A DNA stretch of 64,000 bases from Clostridium beijerinckii (GTDB lineage Bacteria > Bacillota > Clostridia > Clostridiales > Clostridiaceae), in NCBI RefSeq assembly GCF_018223745.1, contig NZ_CP073653.1, forward strand, positions 3,004,001 to 3,068,000. Direction: 5' to 3'. Position 1 is the first letter of the stretch, and the number at the start of each line of letters is the position of its first letter. Shown piece by piece: positions 34,154-44,454 of this stretch. A program made the position numbers and the translations under genes. The notes beneath the pieces were generated by a model. It worked only from the letters and a program-made list of their open reading frames with translations, made no database searches and had not been told where the DNA came from.

Positions 34154-34808
34154 AAAATTAACTCCTCTATTTATTATGTCCTTATTGATTAAATAAAACA
34201 TTATTGAGTTCCTCATTGAAAATTTGAAATATTTCAATTTCGGCTATATCCACATAAATTTGATTCTCACCGCGGAACTTTATAATTAAATGATATCAAA
34301 GCTACATAATTTGAGCAATTGAAGACTTTTCATCTTTTATTCATAAAAATTAACCAATAGTTAATTTTTTATAATATCACCATTTTAACTATTAGTATGA
34401 GATGTCAGTCATACTATTTTTAATTCATCTGTTTAGTTGCTTATATTCATAGGCGTAAAACTTATCTACTAATCATCAAATTTTAGGGAGAAGAAAGTAT
34501 TTCTTTTATTTTATTTATTTTTCTTATGATGCATCGATTTTGTATCTACTTAATAATTTTATATATTAGTTATAAAAAAGCTGAGACTTCCTAATTATAA
34601 GAAAGTCTCAGCTTAATTTAATCTATCTTCTCCTCTATTGGTCTTCCTATTAAACACGTTAAGAATAATGATATCCGTATTCAATATTGTACTTATTCTA
34701 TAAAAATAAACTTTTATAGTTCATTAGTTAAAATATCAATTAAATACTATTTTTTATTTGTTATATTTAGCCTAAATTCTTGATTTACGTTCTAAAAATT
34801 TAAACCTT
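34154..34808. other. intergenic region
   Basis: It contains the upstream region of the XRE gene and the terminator at 34578-34614. The remainder is AT-rich with no supported gene or repeat. Confidence 0.4.
34578..34614 (-). terminator. intrinsic terminator
   Basis: The arms AAGCTGAGACTT and AAGTCTCAGCTT, with a CCT/AGA interior, are followed on the minus strand by TTTTTTAT. It terminates the small-gene transcript from 35110. Confidence 0.75.
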
Positions 34809-34892
34809 CTATTTCAATTTATTGTTATCCTTTTCTTTAGTTTCATCTTTTATTTTAGTTTTTCTTAAAACTATTTTTATAATATATTCCAT
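34809..34892 (-). CDS. possible 27-residue Lys-rich small protein
   Basis: An ATG at 34890-34892 lies two bases after the stop of the 71-residue gene. The GAGGT that forms the last codons of that gene is a well-placed ribosome-binding site. The product is MEYIIKIVLRKTKIKDETKE plus a KDNNKLK tail: basic, with an initial short hydrophobic strand. It is too short for homology judgement; coupling and spacing are the only evidence. Confidence 0.4.
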   Translation of the reverse strand: MEYIIKIVLRKTKIKDETKEKDNNKLK

Positions 34893-34894
34893 AT

Positions 34895-35110
34895 CTATAC
34901 CTCATTGTTATATTGAAAAGTAATTTTTATATAAATATTATCTACAATTTGATAAGTAAACTTTGATTTGATATTTTTAATATTAGAAAATTTCTCAATA
35001 TAGTCAATATCGGATAAAGTTAAATCTTTTAATTCAGCAATAAATTCAAAATTAGAATTTCTAATTAATTTTTTATTTACAACTTCTATAATAGGATCAT
35101 TCTGATTCAT
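34895..35110 (-). CDS. small hypothetical protein
   Basis: 71 residues with a good AGGAGTGG ribosome-binding site. It is polar with alternating strands (KFTYQIVDNIYIKITFQYNNEV at the end, about residues 49-71). No membrane segment, signal peptide or Cys motif is present, and no family is recognised. A possible 27-residue ORF follows immediately and is translationally coupled. Confidence 0.55.
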   Translation of the reverse strand: MNQNDPIIEVVNKKLIRNSNFEFIAELKDLTLSDIDYIEKFSNIKNIKSKFTYQIVDNIYIKITFQYNNEV

Positions 35111-35208
35111 AAGCTATCCACTCCTGCTTTATAATATTTTATCATCATGTAAATTACAAAATCTCAAAAATAAAATAAATCATGAAATTCCATCTAATTT
35201 ATAATTTA

Positions 35209-35358
35209 TTATAAATTCTCTTTAATTATATCTGAAACTTCTTTTAAATAATCTTCTCGAGTTTCTCTTATAACATGTGGAACTGCTAATAATAAAATAT
35301 GTTTTATATCTTCAATAACAAAAAAATTAAATGTACCTTTGTTTATAGTTTGTCTAAT
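35209..35358 (-). pseudogene. C-terminal gene fragment, family unknown
   Basis: About 49 codons open between stops with a coding-like reading (FNFFVIEDIKHILLLAVPH, then IRETREDYLKEVSDIIKENL) but no start codon or ribosome-binding site. It looks like the tail of a gene whose 5' part has been lost between the small ORF at 35110 and reverse rubrerythrin. The parent family is not recognised. Confidence 0.4.
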
Positions 35359-35374
35359 TTATAACTAACTATTT

Positions 35375-35917
35375 CTATTTAAAATATCTATCCAATAACC
35401 CCTTGAAAGCCTTTCCATGTCTTGCCTCATCTTTACACATTTCATGTACTGTATCGTGTATGGCATCTAAGTTTAATTTCTTAGCAAGTGTTGCTAAGTC
35501 TTTCTTACCTTGACATGCTCCATGTTCTGCATCAACTCTAGCTTGTAAGTTAGCTTTTGTATCTGCTTCTACTATTTCACCTAATAATTCTGCAAATTTT
35601 GAAGCATGCTCTGCTTCTTCAAAAGCTATTCTCTTATAAGCTTCTGCAACTTCTGGATATCCTTCTCTATCAGCTTGTCTTGACATAGCTAGGTACATAC
35701 CAACTTCTGTGCATTCTCCAACAAAGTTTGCTTGTAATCCATCGATTACTTCTTTATCTACACCTTTAGCAACTCCAATTATGTGTTCATCAGCAAAAGA
35801 TAATTGGCCATTTTGTTCAATGAATTTTTCTGTTCCTACTCCACACACCGGACATTTATCTGGTGCTTCTTCTCCTTCATAAACGTAACCACAAACTGAA
35901 CAAACAAATTTTTTCAT
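35375..35917 (-). CDS. reverse rubrerythrin (NADH peroxidase type)
   Basis: 180 residues. The rubredoxin-like domain is at the N-terminus ([21 protein letters not shown], cysteines at about 6, 9, 22, 25), and the di-iron four-helix domain follows, the reverse of classical rubrerythrin. Di-iron ligands are seen in [30 protein letters not shown] and [11 protein letters not shown]. In clostridia these proteins reduce hydrogen peroxide and oxygen with electrons from NADH via partner reductases. It is monocistronic with a clear promoter (35968-35995). No PerR box was recognised by eye. Confidence 0.93.
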   Translation of the reverse strand: MKKFVCSVCGYVYEGEEAPDKCPVCGVGTEKFIEQNGQLSFADEHIIGVAKGVDKEVIDGLQANFVGECTEVGMYLAMSRQADREGYPEVAEAYKRIAFEEAEHASKFAELLGEIVEADTKANLQARVDAEHGACQGKKDLATLAKKLNLDAIHDTVHEMCKDEARHGKAFKGLLDRYFK

Positions 35918-35967
35918 AAATTCTCTCCTCCTAAATTTTAATTAGTATATATCTGGTTAATTACCCA

Positions 35968-35995
35968 ATTATATATATTCTACATTTATATACAA
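35968..35995 (-). promoter_or_regulatory. promoter of reverse rubrerythrin
   Basis: On the minus strand -35 TTGTAT (35990-35995), a 16-bp spacer and -10 TATAAT (35968-35973), about 50 bases before the start codon. Confidence 0.6.
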
Positions 35996-36179
35996 TTTCC
36001 TTTTATTTTTCACTTAATTTCTTAATCTTTTTCTCTATTTATCAATATAATTTTAGTATATTATTTGTTTTTTTGAAAATATGGTTCTATTATAAATATT
36101 TCTTGTTGGATTTTATATTGATTTACAAATATAATTAAAATATAAACTAATTATCTTGTTGCTTAAAGGAGTGATATTA

Positions 36180-37505
36180 ATGCTTGATAAAGATTTAAAT
36201 ATTTATAATGATCTTGATCTATTTATGGAGATTTTTAATAGCATATCTGACTTAGTTTTCTTTATTAAGATAGATAATGAGAACATTTTTAGATATCTGT
36301 TTATAAATAAACAAGCTAAAAAATATATACATTTAAAAGAAAGTCCAATCGGAAAAACTATTTATGAAATAATGCCTAAAAATGTGGCCGATTTAATTAC
36401 AAAACAATATAAAGAAGCTATTAATAAAAAAGCTTGCGTAACTTATGAAGATAATTTAGTTAAATGGTATACAAATTTAGAAGAATTCCCCTACTCTTCT
36501 AGTGAGTTTAAACATTTTGAAACTAAGGTTACACCAATCTTAAATAACAATAGTGAATGTACACATATAATTGCTATTGTACGTGATATAACAGATAGAA
36601 AACTAGCTGAACAGGCATTAAAAGAGAGTGAAGAAAAATATAGATTAATCGCAGATAATATGACTGACTTAATTAGCATTATAGACACTAATGGATTTAT
36701 AAAATATGTATCTCCTTCTTATGAATTTGTTTTAGGATATCCTATTGATACCTATATTGGCAAATCCATTTTAGATTTTGTTTATTTTGATGAAGTAGAA
36801 AATATTAAAGAAAAGTTTTTTGATTTAATTAAAAATAAAAATGTTGCAACTGTAGAATTTCGTCATAAACATGTTAATGGAAATTGGGTTTGGGTAGAAG
36901 CAAAAGCTTCTGCTGTTTTAGATGAACATAAAAATGTTTCTCATGTTCTTATGCTTGCTAGAGACATAACTAAAAGAAAGTTGCTTGAAAAAAAACTTAA
37001 ACATATGGCATATCATGATACTTTAACCGGATTACCAAATCGTAGACTTTTCAAAGCAAATTTACTTCAGGCCTTAAATGAAAAAGAGAGATTAGGACAA
37101 GATATTTGTGTTATGTTTATGGATATTGATAAATTCAAAATAGTAAATGATACACTTGGGCATGATATTGGAGATGAGCTTTTATGCCAGTTTTCTCAAA
37201 GAGTAAAGGAATGTTTAAGAAAAAATGATATTTTAGCACGTTTTGGAGGGGATGAATTCTGCGCGTTATTATTAATTAGCGAAAGAGAGAATGCTGAAAA
37301 TATTGCTAAAAGAATTTTAAAAGCTCTACAAGATAAATGGTTAATTGGAGAATATGAATTTTTTACTACTTCAAGTATTGGTATTGCTTTTTACGAAAAT
37401 GGCTTAGATGATGATACTCTTATAAAAAATGCTGATATAGCATTATATAAAGCGAAAGAAAAAGGAAGAAATAATTATAAAATATTTTACAATTCAATCA
37501 AATAA
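36180..37505 (+). CDS. PAS-PAS-GGDEF diguanylate cyclase
   Basis: 441 residues from the ATG at 36180 (AAGGAG nine bases upstream; the longer frame has none). Two PAS domains (about 10-140 and 150-270) each end in a DITDRKLAEQ- or DITKRKLLEK-type linker. The GGDEF domain (about 280-440) has HDTLTGLPNRR at its start and an intact FGGDEFC active site. An RKND inhibitory I-site lies five residues before it. It should make cyclic di-GMP in response to a signal sensed by PAS. No membrane segment is present. It is single and ends at a shared terminator. Confidence 0.93.
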   Translation: MLDKDLNIYNDLDLFMEIFNSISDLVFFIKIDNENIFRYLFINKQAKKYIHLKESPIGKTIYEIMPKNVADLITKQYKEAINKKACVTYEDNLVKWYTNLEEFPYSSSEFKHFETKVTPILNNNSECTHIIAIVRDITDRKLAEQALKESEEKYRLIADNMTDLISIIDTNGFIKYVSPSYEFVLGYPIDTYIGKSILDFVYFDEVENIKEKFFDLIKNKNVATVEFRHKHVNGNWVWVEAKASAVLDEHKNVSHVLMLARDITKRKLLEKKLKHMAYHDTLTGLPNRRLFKANLLQALNEKERLGQDICVMFMDIDKFKIVNDTLGHDIGDELLCQFSQRVKECLRKNDILARFGGDEFCALLLISERENAENIAKRILKALQDKWLIGEYEFFTTSSIGIAFYENGLDDDTLIKNADIALYKAKEKGRNNYKIFYNSIK

Positions 37506-37520
37506 TATTTTCTACAAAAA

Positions 37521-37557
37521 AAGCATAGCTACAATTGTAAATTGTAAGTCTATGCTT
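37521..37557. terminator. bidirectional terminator between cyclase and enolase genes
   Basis: The arms AAGCATAG and CTATGCTT with an inner ACAATT/AATTGT stem are flanked by an A-run on the left and TTCTTTC on the right. It serves both convergent genes. Confidence 0.75.
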
Positions 37558-37578
37558 CTTTCTTATTTATTCTATATA

Positions 37579-38898
<1,320 letters not shown>

Positions 38899-38901
38899 TC
38901 A

Positions 38902-38917
38902 ATTGATAATTATCAAT
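38902..38917. promoter_or_regulatory. perfect 16-bp palindrome upstream of eno
   Basis: ATTGATAATTATCAAT is its own reverse complement and lies about 30 bases before the enolase start codon. Position and symmetry suggest an operator, or an mRNA hairpin near the ribosome-binding site. It is shorter than the Fur consensus. Confidence 0.4.
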
Positions 38918-39248
38918 AAATCTAATCCCACTTCTTAATCGTTAAAATTTATTAAATTTTACTCAAAGATTTTAGCAATACTTACTTAAATTAAGAATAC
39001 TTTTTCCTAATTGATATTCATCACAAAATAATACTTCTTTTATACCTATTTTTTATATAAATAATTAAATTTATGTTTAAATTATATCATTATATTGTAA
39101 TTTTATCTATATTATCTTATATTTTTCTAAAAGAAGTAAATATTCACATTTTAAATTTCACTATTTTAATCAAACAATTTAATCTTATTCAAAAAAAACA
39201 GATATACATTATAACCATTTAGTTTTTACAATATATTTTCAGTATTTC
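38918..39248. other. AT-rich intergenic region
   Basis: No gene, repeat or clear hairpin was seen here. The enolase promoter must lie within it, but no convincing -35/-10 pair stood out. Confidence 0.35.
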
Positions 39249-40166
39249 TTATTTTTTAGCTCTGTTAAGAATCGGACTAGATCCAAATGAATAACCTTCT
39301 CCATATAATTTAATTTCTAACTTAATTAGTTCTTCAGCTAAAATTGTATTTGATCTTAAATCTGTTGGTTCTTTCACTATATCAAGCTCAATACCCTTAT
39401 TCTTTCTATAATAACTATAATTTTTCCACATCCATCCTTTTATTTTTTTTAGAGTTGATGGTTTTCTAATAATCTCTAGTATGGTTTTTCTATATTTTTC
39501 TATATCTTCTTTTTGAATATTATCTAAAATAGATAATTCATGTCCTAAACTTCTTGATGTTTTTTCATCTAGTTCTTGGCATAAAAATTTTACTATATGC
39601 CATACTTCATAGAGTTGATTTTTATTTTCTATTTCTGCTTCTTTTATCCAAGTAAACGCGTTTACTCTTCTTACTATATCCCATCTTTTTATTGGACTTT
39701 CTAAATCATCTGCACATACCAAGAAAAATCCTTCATTAAGTAACATAGCGCCAAATATTTCTGGCGGATTACCAAGTCTCTTATCCTTTAAAGTTGTTCT
39801 ATATACGCCACAGCTTGGACTACCTTCTTTGTACATATATATGTATATTCCTTCACGCTTTAATAATTCTAATGAATATTCACAAGCTTTTATGAGTTTA
39901 TCTGTAACATCTTCTCCTTTTCTATTTTTAATCTTAGCTGTTCCTTGTAAAACATCTTCTCCACTCCCACCTTTTATGCTTATAGGTGTTCTTGGAACTC
40001 CTAACCCAGCAAGGCATTCTGGACACAAAGGATAAAATATAAATTGTTCTTTTTCTCTGCCAAAATTTTTAACATAATCAAATCCTTTACCGTTATATCT
40101 TACCTTTGAGCCAAAACAACATTCACTAATTCCAACTTTTATCTTTCTTTTCAGTACTGTCTCCAT
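39249..40166 (-). CDS. DUF523 domain protein with extra C-terminal domain
   Basis: 305 residues from the ATG at 40164-40166 (AAAGAGGTG upstream). Residues 8-150 are DUF523: VGISECCFGSKVRYNG, FIFYPLCPECLAGLGVPR, IYMYKEGSPSCGVYRT with its conserved Cys residues, and FGAMLLNEG. The remaining 150 residues are helical and charged (FTWIKEAEIENKNQLYEVWH, MWKNYSYYRKNKGIELD), possibly related to the DUF1722 partner in YbgA-like proteins. The Cys layout suggests metal or Fe-S binding. Function unknown. Single gene. Confidence 0.75.
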   Translation of the reverse strand: METVLKRKIKVGISECCFGSKVRYNGKGFDYVKNFGREKEQFIFYPLCPECLAGLGVPRTPISIKGGSGEDVLQGTAKIKNRKGEDVTDKLIKACEYSLELLKREGIYIYMYKEGSPSCGVYRTTLKDKRLGNPPEIFGAMLLNEGFFLVCADDLESPIKRWDIVRRVNAFTWIKEAEIENKNQLYEVWHIVKFLCQELDEKTSRSLGHELSILDNIQKEDIEKYRKTILEIIRKPSTLKKIKGWMWKNYSYYRKNKGIELDIVKEPTDLRSNTILAEELIKLEIKLYGEGYSFGSSPILNRAKK

Positions 40167-40313
40167 ATAAACACCTCTTTTGAAACTTTTTACGTAACAC
40201 ACTCTTAAACCTTTAAATTTAAATCTGTGCATAGATTAAGTTATAATACTTTAATCTACGCACAAATTTAATTGCGTTACTTTTGAAATTGCAACATTTC
40301 ACTAATTATAAAC

Positions 40314-42518
40314 TTAAACATCCTGCTTTTTAGGAATTTTTATAATGAAGCACGCACCACCTTCAGGATTATTTTTTCCTTCAATATTTCCTTTATGGAT
40401 ATTTACAATAACATCGTAGGCAATATTAAGTCCAAGTCCTGTTCCTTTTCCTGCTGGTTTAGTTGTGTAGAATGGTTCAAATAATTTATTTAGCGCGTCT
40501 TCTCTTATACCAATTCCATTATCTTTTATTTCGCAGTACACATATTTCTCATCCATATATGTCTTAATTGCTATAAGTCCAAATTCATCGCTCTCTTTTT
40601 CCTTAATAGCATACACGGAATTTAAGATAATATTTAATATAACCTGATTTATTTTTTGCCTGCTGGCTTGAATTAGTGGGATATCCTCATATTCTTCAAT
40701 CACATTTGCTATAAACTTAATTTCATTTCTAGCAACAATTAAAGTATTCTTTATTCCAAGATTAAGATCATACATTTCAAATTGATTTGATTGATCTTCA
40801 TGCGCGAACCATTTCAGTCCTTTTACTATTGTACTCAAACGCTCTATACCATCTTCTGACTCATCAAATAGATTATCTAAGTCCATTAATATGTAGTCTA
40901 TCTTTTTAGATTTTCCCAATTCTTTAATTTTATCTAATTCTCTTTCAATTAAACCAATATCCTTTTGCTCAGCTTTTAATATTAATTCTTTATATGCATA
41001 TATTAGACTTTTCAAATTTTTCGTATAACTTTTCAACATTTCAAAATTACTCGATACAAAACCTAAAGGATTGTTAATTTCGTGAGCAACCCCAGCTGCA
41101 AGCTGTCCAATTCCTGCCAACTTTTCTTGTTGAATCAATTGAGCTTGAGTAATTTTAAGTTTGCTTATGGCTTCTTTCAATTCTTTATTATTTTTCTTTA
41201 GCTCCTCTTCCATAAGCTTTCTTGAAGTAATATCCTCTCTTACTGATATAAAATGAGTAATATCTCCCTCTTCACTCTTAAGTGGTGCAATACTCGTATA
41301 TTCCCAATAATTACTTCCATCTTTTCGTTTATTATAAAATTCACCTCTCCACTCATCTCCTAGAAGTACGCTTCTCCACAAATCTATATAATAAGTTTTT
41401 TCATGAAAACCTGATTTTAATATACTTATATTTTTTCCTTTTAATTCTTCATTAGTATAGCCAGTCATATCTGTAAACTTAGGATTGATATACTCTATCT
41501 CTCCTTTAATATTAGTAATAACAACACTGCTTGGACTGTTTTCAACCGCCAAAGATAGTTCTTTAATTTTTTCATATGCCTGTTTCCTTGAACTAATATC
41601 ATTTGCAACTGAAAGAATTACCTTTTGCTCCTGAAGATTAAATATATGTAAATTCACTTCAAATGGAATAATAAAACCACTTTTTGTCTTAATATTTACT
41701 TCAATCATATTTCTATTTTTCATAATAGCTCTATTTATTTTGTCAATGTAGTTGTTTCTGATTTTTTCTTCTAACAAATCAAGAAATGACAGTTCTCTAA
41801 ACTGATCTTTAGTATATCCTAATTTTTCACAAGCTAAATTATTAACTTCCAAAAATTCTCCTATACCTTCGCCTTCTGAAAACTTATTTACAAAAATGCA
41901 GCTATTAACATTATTAAAGAGTTCTCTATACTTTTCTTCACTCCTCATCAGTGATTTTTCATTTTCTTCTCTTTCAAAAGCATTCCCAATAATCTCTGAA
42001 CTTATCTTTAATAAATATAAATTGCTTTCTTCCCATATTTTGCTTTGTTTTACGCTGTCAAAGCCAATAAATCCAATGACTTTTTTATTACTATACATTG
42101 GCAGTACTAATATAGCCTTAATATCCTGAGCTTCCAAAATCTCTTTTTCTTTCTCTGCTTCTATTGGCATTAAAGAAATATCTCTAATATTTATAGCCTT
42201 ACCATTAGTGATTTCATTCATCCACCATGGTATAGATTCAAAAGGTATGTCTTGAAGCGATTCTATTTGAGCTTCTATCGCTTCAGCACACCATTCAAAA
42301 ATATTACTTGTAGTTTGCTTTTTATAATCATTTACGAAGATATATACTCTGTCAGCATCGCTTAATTTCCCCATATCTTCTAATGCCTTATTGATAACTT
42401 TCGAATCAAATTTTTCTAGAACACAACGTGTAGAAATCTCTAGTAATCTTTCTTCAAAATATAATTTTTCATAGAACTTTTTTTCTGCTGCTTGTCTATT
42501 TTTAATTAGGCTGCTCAT
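40314..42518 (-). CDS. GAF-PAS-PAS sensor histidine kinase (downstream half of a split gene?)
   Basis: 734 residues, no membrane segments. Domains are GAF (about 25-195), two PAS (about 205-320 and 325-440), a HisKA-like helix with the phospho-His at about 479 in GQLAAGVAHEINNPLGF, and an HATPase (NVILNS-type N box, DNGIGI, GTGLGLNIAYDV). The start codon lies 10 bp from the end of the IS3 element with only a weak AGGA site inside the insertion sequence. Its N-terminal KNRQAAEKKFYEKLYFEERL resembles an interdomain coiled coil rather than a protein start. It probably once continued from the PAS gene at 43964-44419. Confidence 0.85.
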   Translation of the reverse strand: MSSLIKNRQAAEKKFYEKLYFEERLLEISTRCVLEKFDSKVINKALEDMGKLSDADRVYIFVNDYKKQTTSNIFEWCAEAIEAQIESLQDIPFESIPWWMNEITNGKAINIRDISLMPIEAEKEKEILEAQDIKAILVLPMYSNKKVIGFIGFDSVKQSKIWEESNLYLLKISSEIIGNAFEREENEKSLMRSEEKYRELFNNVNSCIFVNKFSEGEGIGEFLEVNNLACEKLGYTKDQFRELSFLDLLEEKIRNNYIDKINRAIMKNRNMIEVNIKTKSGFIIPFEVNLHIFNLQEQKVILSVANDISSRKQAYEKIKELSLAVENSPSSVVITNIKGEIEYINPKFTDMTGYTNEELKGKNISILKSGFHEKTYYIDLWRSVLLGDEWRGEFYNKRKDGSNYWEYTSIAPLKSEEGDITHFISVREDITSRKLMEEELKKNNKELKEAISKLKITQAQLIQQEKLAGIGQLAAGVAHEINNPLGFVSSNFEMLKSYTKNLKSLIYAYKELILKAEQKDIGLIERELDKIKELGKSKKIDYILMDLDNLFDESEDGIERLSTIVKGLKWFAHEDQSNQFEMYDLNLGIKNTLIVARNEIKFIANVIEEYEDIPLIQASRQKINQVILNIILNSVYAIKEKESDEFGLIAIKTYMDEKYVYCEIKDNGIGIREDALNKLFEPFYTTKPAGKGTGLGLNIAYDVIVNIHKGNIEGKNNPEGGACFIIKIPKKQDV

Positions 42519-42559
42519 TTTTTAAAATGGTTCCTATGTCAAGGACATTTTGAAAAAGG

Positions 42560-43891
42560 CTAGGCAGCTATGAGCTGGTTTCTGTATTGTACAGGAGCCA
42601 GCTTTTTAAGTCCCCACTGATATCTATAATTATTATAATACTCCATATAGTTATCAATTGAAGCTTCTAATTCTTCAAATGTTGAACAACTTTTTAAGTC
42701 AATTTCATCTTTCATATGACCAAAAAATGATTCCTGCGGGGCATTATCCCAACAATTTCCGCGCCTAGACATAGACTGACCAATTTTATATTTTTTAAGA
42801 AGTTTTTGAAATCTAGGACTAGTATAATGAACTCCTTGATCCGAATGAATAAAGGCATCTTTATTTAGTAAATTTTTGTGATTTTTCATCAACTTTTTAA
42901 TAGTTTCGGTAGCTATATCTAATGTAAGGCTATTGGAAAGCTGATATGAAAGAATTTCATTTGTTGAAGCATCTTTAATAGTTGACAAATAAGCCCTATT
43001 GGATGCTCCATATGTTAAATAAGTTATATCTGTTAATAAAACTTTTCCGACCAAATCTTGCTTGAATTCTCTATTTAAAATATTAGGTACAACAGTATGC
43101 TCATGAGTAGCTTTCATCATTCTACGATAAGGGTTAGCTTTTCTAATTGGGCACTCAATATTATATTTTCTCATGATTCGTTGTATACATTTTCGATTTA
43201 TTATAAGATTAAATTCATTCTCTAACACCATTTTTATAGAACGAGAACCTTTCTTGTAGCCCCTATGATTAAATGCTTTAAGAATGATATCCTTCAATTC
43301 TAAATCCTTTTCTTCTCTACGATTACGTTTGCCTGTTGATTTTAAATAATTATAATAGCCTGATCTAGATACTAAAGCTACTTCGCATAAATGTGAAACC
43401 ATATTTTTATAGTTATATGTCAAAATTATATGTTGTATTATTACAAAGATTGATGATGCACTTAGTTTACTATTTTTCACCTGCCTTTCTTGCAGCTCGA
43501 TTTTTTTTAATAGTTCTGCCTCAGCTTTCCAATAAGCAATTTCTGCATCCTTTTTGGCTATTATTTCTTCAACGGTTAGTTCACGTTTAAGTGGACGACC
43601 ACTGTTTAATTTTCTAGAATCTCTTAGACCAAGCTCTCCTGATTCATTATAAGCATTACGCCATCTTTTACTTGCACACCAAATTCTATTATTTCCAATA
43701 ACATCTATATCAAATTCAGCATCTTGAAAAATATGAATAGGTAGTTTTCCCTTGCTACGCTCAGCGATAAACAATATTTTAAATTCATCTGTATATGTAA
43801 TTCCACGTTTACTTACAGATTTAACATATCTATTTTTTGATAAACTTTTAATTTCTTCATCTGAAAATAATTTTTTACTCATTCTTTTCAC
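42560..43891 (-). CDS. IS3-family transposase, single fused frame
   Basis: 443 residues. The N-terminal helix-turn-helix and a Lys/Glu coiled coil (AEIAYWKAEAELLKK, about 112-126) correspond to OrfA. The rve-type DDE core follows: Asp in LLTDITYLTYG (about 290), Asp in FIHSDQGVHYTS (about 350), Glu in NAPQESFFGHMK (about 385), and YRYQWGLKKLAP at the end. OrfA and OrfB parts are in one frame, without the usual programmed frameshift. Start may be GTG at 43889 or ATG at 43880. All catalytic residues are intact, so the element may be active. Confidence 0.9.
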   Translation of the reverse strand: MKRMSKKLFSDEEIKSLSKNRYVKSVSKRGITYTDEFKILFIAERSKGKLPIHIFQDAEFDIDVIGNNRIWCASKRWRNAYNESGELGLRDSRKLNSGRPLKRELTVEEIIAKKDAEIAYWKAEAELLKKIELQERQVKNSKLSASSIFVIIQHIILTYNYKNMVSHLCEVALVSRSGYYNYLKSTGKRNRREEKDLELKDIILKAFNHRGYKKGSRSIKMVLENEFNLIINRKCIQRIMRKYNIECPIRKANPYRRMMKATHEHTVVPNILNREFKQDLVGKVLLTDITYLTYGASNRAYLSTIKDASTNEILSYQLSNSLTLDIATETIKKLMKNHKNLLNKDAFIHSDQGVHYTSPRFQKLLKKYKIGQSMSRRGNCWDNAPQESFFGHMKDEIDLKSCSTFEELEASIDNYMEYYNNYRYQWGLKKLAPVQYRNQLIAA

Positions 43892-43926
43892 AACCTTACT
43901 ATATTTCTTCTTATCTTTTATTGTAC

Positions 43927-43978
43927 AAAAAAAGAACCTATTGAAATAGTCTTTTTTTAGTGTCTATTTCATAGGTTC
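43927..43978 (-). terminator. intrinsic terminator within the IS3 right end
   Basis: On the minus strand GAACCTATGAAATAG, a 14-nt loop, CTATTTCAATAGGTTC (one bulge), then seven Ts. Transcripts entering the element from the PAS gene should stop here, shielding the transposase and making the insertion polar on the downstream kinase gene. Confidence 0.7.
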
Positions 43979-44419
43979 CATTTTATTTAACTGACTTTCT
44001 TTTAATTTATTGTGTATTCTTTTTTGCTCTGTAATATCAGTAACTATCCCTATTATCCCTAATACTTTATTACTCTCATCCAAATTAGGCGTTCGACTTA
44101 CAATAGTATCATACATTAACCCATCTGCATGAGAAATGGTTGTCTCATAATTGTTAGCTTTCTTAGTATTAATCACTTGATTATCCAAGCTTGCAAATAG
44201 ATCTGCTACCTGTTTGGTTGTAATTTCATAATCCGTATTCCCCACTATAAATTTTCTTTTTACTCCTATTGCTTTTTCAAATGCTGTATTACACCACAAA
44301 TATTTTCCATATACATCTTTATAAAACATTGGATTTGGAATTAAATTAAATATCTTATCATCAAATTCTTCATTAAAATGTATTTTTTTTAAGTCTTTAT
44401 TTTCTTTAAATATACTCAT
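43964..44419 (-). CDS. PAS-domain protein truncated by the IS3 insertion
   Basis: 151 residues. One PAS domain (about 20-135: IFNLIPNPMFYKDVYGKYLW, FIVGNTDYEITT, GIIGIVTDITEQKR) ends in the coiled linker IHNKLKESQLNK. The last five codons (MEPMK) and the stop lie in the inverted repeat of the IS3 element. PAS domains with this linker normally continue into more sensor domains and a kinase. The kinase at 40314-42518 on the other side of the insertion is the likely continuation. It follows 44455 in the same operon. Confidence 0.8.
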   Translation of the reverse strand: MSIFKENKDLKKIHFNEEFDDKIFNLIPNPMFYKDVYGKYLWCNTAFEKAIGVKRKFIVGNTDYEITTKQVADLFASLDNQVINTKKANNYETTISHADGLMYDTIVSRTPNLDESNKVLGIIGIVTDITEQKRIHNKLKESQLNKMEPMK

Positions 44420-44454
44420 CCTCAGTGCCCTCCAAAATACTATAATTCTCTTTA

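Larger units (their letters stand above)
42528..43980 (-). mobile_element. IS3-family insertion sequence
   Basis: 1453 bp bounded by imperfect terminal inverted repeats: left end TGGTTCCTATGTCAAGGACA, right end (reverse complement) TGGAACCTATGAAATAGACA, 14 of 21 identical, with the TG...CA tips usual in this family. It carries one intact transposase gene. Flanks are AAAA on the left and TTTT on the right, so no direct target duplication is visible; the site may have been altered after insertion. It separates a PAS gene from a kinase gene in a signalling operon. Confidence 0.88.

Noticed and set aside
38902..38917. Fur box upstream of eno
   Set aside because: The palindrome resembles GATAAT-ATTATC but is three bases shorter than the 7-1-7 Fur consensus, so no iron control is claimed.
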